8,808 bases of DNA, taken from Chloroflexota bacterium. GTDB lineage: Bacteria; Chloroflexota; Anaerolineae; Anaerolineales; Villigracilaceae. The notes beneath the pieces are model-generated. The model saw only the letters and a program-made list of their open reading frames with translations, made no database searches and was not told the DNA's origin. The DNA is taken from the NCBI GenBank assembly GCA_016191895.1, contig JACPVD010000114.1, forward strand, positions 1 to 8,808, given 5' to 3'. Below, in pieces: positions 1 to 3,813 of this stretch. How positions within the stretch are numbered: position 1 is the first letter of the stretch; the number at the start of each line of letters is the position of its first letter. A program made the position numbers and the translations under genes.

Positions 1-28
1 ATCCAAATCATATCAGGCATTATTTATT

Positions 29-34
29 TATTAT
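29..34 (+). promoter_or_regulatory. Possible -10 hexamer (TATTAT) of the OmpR-type regulator
   Basis: TATTAT fits TAnnnT and ends 5 bases before the ATG at 40. There is no Shine-Dalgarno in the short AT-rich leader, so the transcript could be leaderless or nearly so. No clear -35 is visible, and the window starts too close to judge. This is a pattern-based suggestion only. Confidence 0.25.
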
Positions 35-39
35 CCATT

Positions 40-696
40 ATGAAGACCACCATCCTTCTGGTCATTGAAGTTAAACACGCCGAAATCCCTTCCTTTGCGC
101 CCGACCTGCAAAAGAAGGGATTTGAAGTTCATATTGCCCAGAATGGCAGCAAGGCCGTCGCGCGACTCAAAGATGTAAGCCCGAATCTTGTCGTCATCAA
201 TGCCGCTTCCTTGAGAAGCACCGGGCTTCGCATCTGCCAGTCGATTCGCGAAAAAGATCCGAAACTTCCGATCATTCTTATTCTCGACGATAACAACGGT
301 GTCAACAAAGACGCGGCGGATGCGGTGCTCGCCCTTCCCTTTACCGTTCAAAAACTTGTCAACCGCATCAAGCCGTTACTGCCCGGCGACGGGAAAAATG
401 TTTTGCACGTCGGCCCGATTCGACTCGATCTCGAAAAACGCCGCGTGCGTTGTCTGGGCAAAAGCACAAAACTCACCCCGCGCCTTGTCACATTATTGCA
501 CTTATTGATGGACAAACACGGCGAAGTCGTGGAACGCGAACCCCTCTTCAAAAAAGCATGGGAAACCAATTACACCGGCGATACGCGCACGCTCGACGTG
601 CATATTTCATGGCTTCGACGCGCGATCGAACTCGACCCTGAAAACCCCAAGTTCTTAAAAACGATCCGCGGCGTTGGCTATCGGCTGGACGTGTAA
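40..696 (+). CDS. OmpR/PhoB-family regulator with degenerate (pseudo) receiver domain
   Basis: This is a 218-residue cytoplasmic transcription factor. Residues 1-115 have the alternating hydrophobic pattern of a response-regulator receiver domain. Residues 120-218 are a winged-helix DNA-binding domain: the recognition helix is around RTLDVHISWLRRAIE (183-197) and the C-terminal hairpin is TIRGVGYRL (208-216). The receiver lacks the usual catalytic residues. The acidic pair after strand 1 reads I9-E10, the phospho-acceptor Asp is N54, the switch Thr/Ser position is L82, and the conserved Lys before Pro-Phe is L99. It therefore probably does not work by Asp phosphorylation; another ligand, a partner protein or constitutive dimerisation are options. 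No Shine-Dalgarno is visible before the ATG. The frame stays open to the left edge, so a start further upstream cannot be excluded. The 3' end overlaps the opposite methyltransferase gene by 42 bp. Family assignment is confident; target and signal are unknown. Confidence 0.9.
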   Translation: MKTTILLVIEVKHAEIPSFAPDLQKKGFEVHIAQNGSKAVARLKDVSPNLVVINAASLRSTGLRICQSIREKDPKLPIILILDDNNGVNKDAADAVLALPFTVQKLVNRIKPLLPGDGKNVLHVGPIRLDLEKRRVRCLGKSTKLTPRLVTLLHLLMDKHGEVVEREPLFKKAWETNYTGDTRTLDVHISWLRRAIELDPENPKFLKTIRGVGYRLDV

Positions 697-1917
697 TTGA
701 TACTGTTTCCCCTGAATCGTAACCAATCGGATGCATACTTTGGATGTGCGTCCGATTTTTATTTTTAATTCGAGAGGCAGGTCGCCGCTTCGCGCGTGAC
801 GCTGGGCCTGCGCGACGCTATTGAATTTTTTCCCATTCCAGGCCGGGTCCACCTCCCAGAAATCCACATCGAGAGCGGTCTCCAATTTGACGGAGATGGG
901 AGTAACATGCGCTTTGACCTTCCCGCCAACCGGCACGGTTGGGTCTTTGGCGGAGGAATCGCGTTCGAGTGAAATCACGGTTTTTGTTTCAGCCAGCCTG
1001 CTTCGAGCCGTATTCACCGCGCGGGGGGATTCGTCACAGGTAAGGAACTTTCTCCCATGCCTGGCGGCCACCAAGGCCGTTGTGCCCGAGCCGCAAAAGA
1101 AATCCGCAACAGTGTCTCCCTTGTTGGACGAAGCAAGGATGATCCGTTCCAGCAAAGCCTCGGGTTTTTGGGTGGGATAGCCGGTACGTTCTTTATGCAA
1201 ACGCGCAACCACCGGGAAATACCACCAATCCTCCGGGACTTTTCCACGCTCGAGATTCGGCGCTTTGCCAAACCCGGCCTTACGCGACGACTTGAACGTG
1301 GCGACAGTATTCGGGTTATAGGGCTCGCGGACGGCATCTGCATTGAACGTGTATCCCTTCCCTTTGGCATAGACCAAAATCGTATCATGTTTGCGGTTGA
1401 AGGCGGTCTTGATCGGAGACGGGCCGTGATATGCCCAGATGATCTCATTGATGAAAACGCCGCCCGCACCGAACAATTCATCGAGAATCAAACGGGCATA
1501 GGCATCGGCATGCCAATCGAGATGCAGGTAGAGAGTCCCGGTTGGGGAAAGCAGGCGAACCATCAACGCAAGGCGCTCATAAAGGAACTGCAAATAGGAA
1601 TCAAGATCGGGCCATGAATCGTGATAGCCTTCGGCAAGTTTCCACTTTGAGGGCTTGCGCGAGTCTTCGCCGCGGCCGACCCGCGCGGAAAATTTTCGGT
1701 TTGTGAAAAAAGGAGGGTCGGTGTAGATCAGGTCGATTTTGTCTTCGTATTCAGGAAGCAATGCCGACATGACGGAGAAATTCTCGCCCAAAATCACCCG
1801 TCCATTGGGGCGGGCATTGGGATAGCCGCGCCCATTCGGGTAGAGGACGGAATCTTGAACAAGAGGAACAGGCTGAGGGTCGGCGGATCGCTTTCCCTTC
1901 CAGTGGAGGTAAGGCAT
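655..1917 (-). CDS. Orphan DNA methyltransferase, beta-type motif order (N6-adenine or N4-cytosine)
   Basis: This is a 420-residue S-adenosylmethionine-dependent DNA methylase. Catalytic motif IV is DPPF (67-70, in the context IYTDPPF). It comes before the SAM-binding motif FCGSGTT (274-280), which is the order of beta-class amino-methyltransferases. TQKP (249-252), followed by a helix, is also typical of this class. DPPF favours N6-adenine over N4-cytosine, but the call is not firm. The central target-recognition part (about 160-245) and a C-terminal extension (about 340-420) are not recognised. The ATG at 1917 is chosen because AAGGA lies 8 bases upstream and the protein begins well there. 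The open frame continues to 2109, but those codons run through a palindromic repeat and look like translated non-coding DNA. No restriction enzyme gene is in the window, so the role is probably regulatory, protective or as a solitary methylase. It lies 101 bp downstream of the transpeptidase gene with no terminator between. Confidence 0.88.
   Translation of the reverse strand: MPYLHWKGKRSADPQPVPLVQDSVLYPNGRGYPNARPNGRVILGENFSVMSALLPEYEDKIDLIYTDPPFFTNRKFSARVGRGEDSRKPSKWKLAEGYHDSWPDLDSYLQFLYERLALMVRLLSPTGTLYLHLDWHADAYARLILDELFGAGGVFINEIIWAYHGPSPIKTAFNRKHDTILVYAKGKGYTFNADAVREPYNPNTVATFKSSRKAGFGKAPNLERGKVPEDWWYFPVVARLHKERTGYPTQKPEALLERIILASSNKGDTVADFFCGSGTTALVAARHGRKFLTCDESPRAVNTARSRLAETKTVISLERDSSAKDPTVPVGGKVKAHVTPISVKLETALDVDFWEVDPAWNGKKFNSVAQAQRHARSGDLPLELKIKIGRTSKVCIRLVTIQGKQYQLHVQPIANAADRF
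725..766 (+). terminator. Rho-independent terminator of the OmpR-type regulator, inside the opposite methyltransferase gene
   Basis: Bases 725-737 pair with 745-757 in a 13-bp stem, with two G-U wobbles (732/750 and 736/746), around a 7-base loop. The stem is followed by T runs at 758-760 and 762-766. It lies 28 bp after the regulator stop codon. On the opposite strand no T run follows the stem, so it should act only on plus-strand transcripts. It lies wholly within codons for the C-terminal part of the methyltransferase (roughly residues 384-398). Confidence 0.75.
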
Positions 1918-1925
1918 CGAGGTTG

Positions 1926-1930
1926 TCCTT
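1926..1930 (-). promoter_or_regulatory. Ribosome binding site of the methyltransferase, partly within a repeat arm
   Basis: Read on the minus strand this is AAGGA, 8 bases before the ATG at 1917. Its upstream half belongs to the outer arm of the palindromic repeat (arm 1928-1942), so the repeat provides part of the signal. It decides the start codon in favour of 1917 rather than the longer open frame. Confidence 0.6.
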
Positions 1931-1999
1931 CGACTACGCTCACATCGTCCCGATGCTCTTTCGGGAGGACGAAGGTTTTCGCGCTGAGCGTAGTCAAAG
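1928..1999. repeat. Palindromic intergenic repeat (MITE- or REP-like)
   Basis: The outer arms 1928-1942 (CTTCGACTACGCTCA) and 1985-1999 are inverted copies matching at 14 of 15 positions. Inside lies a second hairpin: CCCGA (1949-1953) pairs with TCGGG (1961-1965), and the stem extends across a bulge through TCGTCC/GGACGA (1945-1950 with 1967-1972). The element is about 72 bp and encodes no protein. Arms of this kind are often seen as dispersed intergenic repeats in bacteria; copy number in this genome cannot be seen from one window. It fills most of the gap between the transpeptidase stop and the methyltransferase start. No T run follows either hairpin, so it is not an obvious intrinsic terminator. 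Confidence 0.75.
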
Positions 2000-2018
2000 C
2001 GCGGGTGTATAAGGCGAG

Positions 2019-3116
2019 TTAGTAATGAATTTCCACCATCGTGCCGCGACCATAATGGTTGTTGATGGCGTCGGACGAGTGGGCAGGCAGGGTCCAGCGA
2101 AAGATCCAATTGGCTTCGTTCGTGCGCATGTTGATGCAGCCGTGACTCATTTCGGTGCCGAAGTTTTCATGCCAGTATGTGCCATGAAAAGCGTGACCAA
2201 CGGGAGTGAAAAAGGTAGACCAGGGAATGCCCGGCAGGACATACCCGCTTTCGTCGGTGGTGACATCGCCACGATCGCCGATGCTGAAGTAACTATATCC
2301 CATGTGTTTCGAGGGTACTTTGTCGAGAACGGTGAATTTGCCGTTCGGCGTGGTGGTGGAAAGTTCCTTTTCGCCGCCCAAACCGCCGCCATAAACGCCG
2401 GAAGAGATATTGGTCTGGAAAACCGAGCGGCCATATTCGTAGGCGATCAATGTTTGCGTGGAAAGGTTGACTTCGATCATTTTATCGTCGTAGGGAACGT
2501 CGGGGGAAATTGGGTCGAAGATACTGAGCGGCAATATGCGCAGGTGAATGGCCGGCGCGAAATAAGGCACATTCGTGTCAAGCTCATCGTAGATGCGGTA
2601 CCAAGGGCCGGTGTACTCGGCCATTTTGGGACCCTCTTCTACAGCTTCCACCCAATGCACAGAACCGTAGTATAGAGGGGGACTCGGATAAACGGCAAGG
2701 GATTCCCATCCACGCGCTTTGGAAAAGCGATACGGCGTGGTATACGGAACGGTCACTTCGGCGAGGCGACGCTTTCCAGCGGGAATTTCCGCGGGTTTTT
2801 GGTACATCGTTCGCACGCGATGCAAACGCCCGCGATGCAAATAACCTCCCCATACGCGATACCAGACCGGGTTATGCTTGGGTTCCTCCACCACCACCTC
2901 CCCATAGATATGCACAAGATCGTCGCGATAGCGGGTTTGGTAGATGCGGCTCTCGTCGGTGGGATGAACGCGCACCGGCATTTCGTCGGTGGCAATGCGA
3001 ACGACAAAACTATCGTCGAAGTCGGTCAGGCCCGGCAGGAACGGGGAAAACGCCAGCCCGCCGAGGGCGAGGCCGCTTAGTTTGAGAAAATCTCTTCGTG
3101 AAAGTACGGGTTTCAT
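2019..3116 (-). CDS. Tat-exported L,D-transpeptidase (YkuD domain)
   Basis: This is a 365-residue exported enzyme that would form 3-3 peptidoglycan cross-links or anchor proteins to the wall. Residues 5-30 are a twin-arginine signal: SRRDFLK (6-12) followed by a hydrophobic stretch and a Pro-rich end, so it would be exported folded. About 39-105 and 118-195 look like two small beta-rich SH3-like modules; this is a guess from their pattern. The YkuD catalytic domain is about 212-365, with HGTYWH (311-316) and SHGCINM (324-330); C327 is the predicted nucleophile and H311/H325 are the conserved histidines. The frame opens at a TTG at 3149, but the ATG at 3116 puts the Tat motif at the normal place. 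No Shine-Dalgarno precedes it; TAAAAT ends 7 bases upstream. Repeats of two different kinds flank the gene. The methyltransferase follows 101 bp downstream and may be co-transcribed. Catalytic motifs appear intact. Confidence 0.92.
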   Translation of the reverse strand: MKPVLSRRDFLKLSGLALGGLAFSPFLPGLTDFDDSFVVRIATDEMPVRVHPTDESRIYQTRYRDDLVHIYGEVVVEEPKHNPVWYRVWGGYLHRGRLHRVRTMYQKPAEIPAGKRRLAEVTVPYTTPYRFSKARGWESLAVYPSPPLYYGSVHWVEAVEEGPKMAEYTGPWYRIYDELDTNVPYFAPAIHLRILPLSIFDPISPDVPYDDKMIEVNLSTQTLIAYEYGRSVFQTNISSGVYGGGLGGEKELSTTTPNGKFTVLDKVPSKHMGYSYFSIGDRGDVTTDESGYVLPGIPWSTFFTPVGHAFHGTYWHENFGTEMSHGCINMRTNEANWIFRWTLPAHSSDAINNHYGRGTMVEIHY

Positions 3117-3123
3117 GGGTGGA

Positions 3124-3129
3124 ATTTTA
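3124..3129 (-). promoter_or_regulatory. Possible -10 hexamer (TAAAAT) of the transpeptidase gene, leaderless arrangement
   Basis: On the minus strand TAAAAT is separated from the ATG at 3116 by 7 bases. That would place transcription start on or next to the start codon. No Shine-Dalgarno exists in the gap, and no good -35 hexamer is seen upstream. The spacing fits the TAnnnT signature reported for leaderless genes in some bacterial groups. Confidence 0.35.
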
Positions 3130-3150
3130 CCCCAAGTTCTGTAGCGCAAA

Positions 3151-3212
3151 CGGAGTCCCGAAGTTCTACTTCGGCGCTTTCCGCAATCCGCAAGTAGAAC
3201 TTGCAGACTCCG
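3151..3212. repeat. Double-hairpin inverted repeat upstream of the transpeptidase gene
   Basis: Arms 3151-3171 and 3192-3212 are 21-base inverted copies matching at 18 positions, separated by 20 bases. Each arm with its adjoining bases can also fold alone: CCGAAG pairs with CTTCGG (3158-3174), and GCAAG pairs with CTTGC (3190-3204). The three differences between the arms keep each local stem paired. The element therefore looks like two head-to-head copies of a REP-like unit. It ends 34 bp before the transpeptidase start. Copy number elsewhere in the genome is not visible. Confidence 0.75.
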
Positions 3213-3222
3213 CTTTCACATT

Positions 3223-3255
3223 AAACAAAACCGCCCCGCGTTGATCGCAGGGCGG
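3223..3255 (-). terminator. Rho-independent terminator of the SWIM zinc-finger gene
   Basis: Read on the minus strand, CCGCCCTGCG (3255-3246) pairs with CGCGGGGCGG (3240-3231). The stem is 10 bp with one wobble pair and a 5-base loop, followed by TTTTGTTT. It starts 21 bp after the stop codon of the small zinc-finger gene. It should separate that gene from the transpeptidase downstream. Confidence 0.85.
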
Positions 3256-3275
3256 CGGGGATGTTCAGTTTTTCA

Positions 3276-3518
3276 TTACGCCTGTATCGGATCGGCGATC
3301 ATGTCTTTGAGCAGTATTTCCAGCGCCATCGAGTGCCCGCAGCGGCGGTGGGTAATAAAGAACTCGCAATCGCAGTTGAATACGCCGTTGTCATACGTGA
3401 CGTGATGCTCGCTGTTGTCGCCGTGAAAATCAAGATCGAACTGGTTGAAGTGAAAGCGGCGCCTGTCTTCGGCATATCGTTTGGCCTTTTCCAACTTTCC
3501 GATCAGTCCTGAATCCAT
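3276..3518 (-). CDS. Small SWIM-type zinc-finger protein
   Basis: This is an 80-residue cytoplasmic protein that is little more than one SWIM zinc finger. The metal ligands are C49, C51, C60 and H62, giving CxCx8CxH (CDCEFF followed by CGHSMALE), which fits the SWIM pattern. Residues 1-25 are charged and probably helical; 26-48 are likely beta strands leading into the finger. SWIM fingers are known in SWI2/SNF2 ATPases, MuDR transposases and MEKK1, where they are thought to bind DNA or proteins; here there is no catalytic partner domain. A strong Shine-Dalgarno (AAAGGAGA, 3527-3534 on the minus strand) lies 8 bases before the ATG, and a terminator follows, so this is a self-contained gene. 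Its partner and function are unknown. Confidence 0.85.
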   Translation of the reverse strand: MDSGLIGKLEKAKRYAEDRRRFHFNQFDLDFHGDNSEHHVTYDNGVFNCDCEFFITHRRCGHSMALEILLKDMIADPIQA

Positions 3519-3526
3519 TGTTTAAG

Positions 3527-3534
3527 TCTCCTTT
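3527..3534 (-). promoter_or_regulatory. Ribosome binding site of the SWIM zinc-finger gene
   Basis: AAAGGAGA on the minus strand, 8 bases before the ATG at 3518. It is the strongest Shine-Dalgarno in the window and fixes the start of this small gene. Confidence 0.8.
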
Positions 3535-3565
3535 AGGGATGGAATATGTATCCTCTCAATAAATC

Positions 3566-3628
3566 GGGGTGGGGGGCATCTTGAGTGTGTTTCGCGCGCT
3601 CAAGGTGCCCCGCTTTCCCCTTCTTTTT
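3566..3628 (+). terminator. Long stem-loop with T tract in the plus direction; no plus-strand gene visible before it
   Basis: Bases 3573-3585 (GGGGCATCTTGAG) pair with 3599-3611 in a 13-bp stem with one wobble pair and a 13-base loop. Beyond an internal loop, GGGG (3566-3569) can pair with CCCC (3617-3620). TTCTTTTT follows at once on the plus strand (3621-3628), the form of an intrinsic terminator. The genes on both sides are on the minus strand, so its client is unclear. It may end antisense transcripts, or on the minus strand act as a structured leader of the SWIM gene, whose ribosome binding site lies about 30 bp beyond. Confidence 0.5.
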
Positions 3629-3645
3629 GAAAAGATACTGGATAT

Positions 3646-3679
3646 AAAAAAACACACGCGGGGATATTCGCGTGTGTTT
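3646..3679 (-). terminator. Rho-independent terminator downstream of the GH13-family gene
   Basis: On the minus strand, AAACACACGCG (3679-3669) pairs perfectly with CGCGTGTGTTT (3660-3650) around an 8-base loop, and the T tract continues to 3646. It lies about 135 bp after the GH13 stop codon, leaving a long 3' untranslated region in which I see no gene (3680-3813). Confidence 0.8.
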
Positions 3680-3813
3680 AACAACCTGATTGGATATTTC
3701 CGTGAAATAAGCGCATGATGGCGTTACCTCGATAAAGGCAGTATAGCCCCGTTCAAAGCGCGAGTCAATAACAAAAATCGGATCGTCATGGAATCGTATG
3801 GGAATTGTAGGGT

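Larger units (their letters stand above)
3519..3813. other. Intergenic region between GH13 and SWIM genes
   Basis: These 295 bp hold no open frame with coding signs. They contain the SWIM gene ribosome binding site, a plus-direction terminator-like stem-loop and the minus-direction terminator of the GH13 gene. The remaining part (3680-3813) shows no clear structure. Confidence 0.7.

Noticed and set aside
1928..1999. CRISPR or transposon end
   Set aside because: There is only one palindrome, with no spaced direct repeats, transposase gene or visible target-site duplication.
1918..2109. N-terminal extension of the methyltransferase frame (64 more residues)
   Set aside because: The codons run through the palindromic repeat and the end of the transpeptidase gene, and the peptide is Arg-rich and low in order. 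A ribosome binding site supports the ATG at 1917.
2025..2675. Plus-strand open frame of 216 codons opposite the transpeptidase gene
   Set aside because: The opposite strand encodes a clear YkuD domain and Tat signal; this is an antisense shadow.
3117..3149. TTG start giving 11 more residues on the transpeptidase
   Set aside because: It would push the Tat motif away from the N-terminus, and no ribosome binding site precedes it; the ATG at 3116 is better.
3261..3512. Plus-strand open frame of 83 codons opposite the SWIM gene, with a terminator-like structure beyond it
   Set aside because: The minus strand has an intact CxCx8CxH motif, a strong ribosome binding site and its own terminator; the plus frame has no recognisable motif and is probably its shadow.
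655..3518. Methyltransferase, transpeptidase and zinc-finger genes as a defence system
   Set aside because: There is no nuclease, helicase or other effector, a terminator splits the group, and the transpeptidase fits ordinary cell-wall work.
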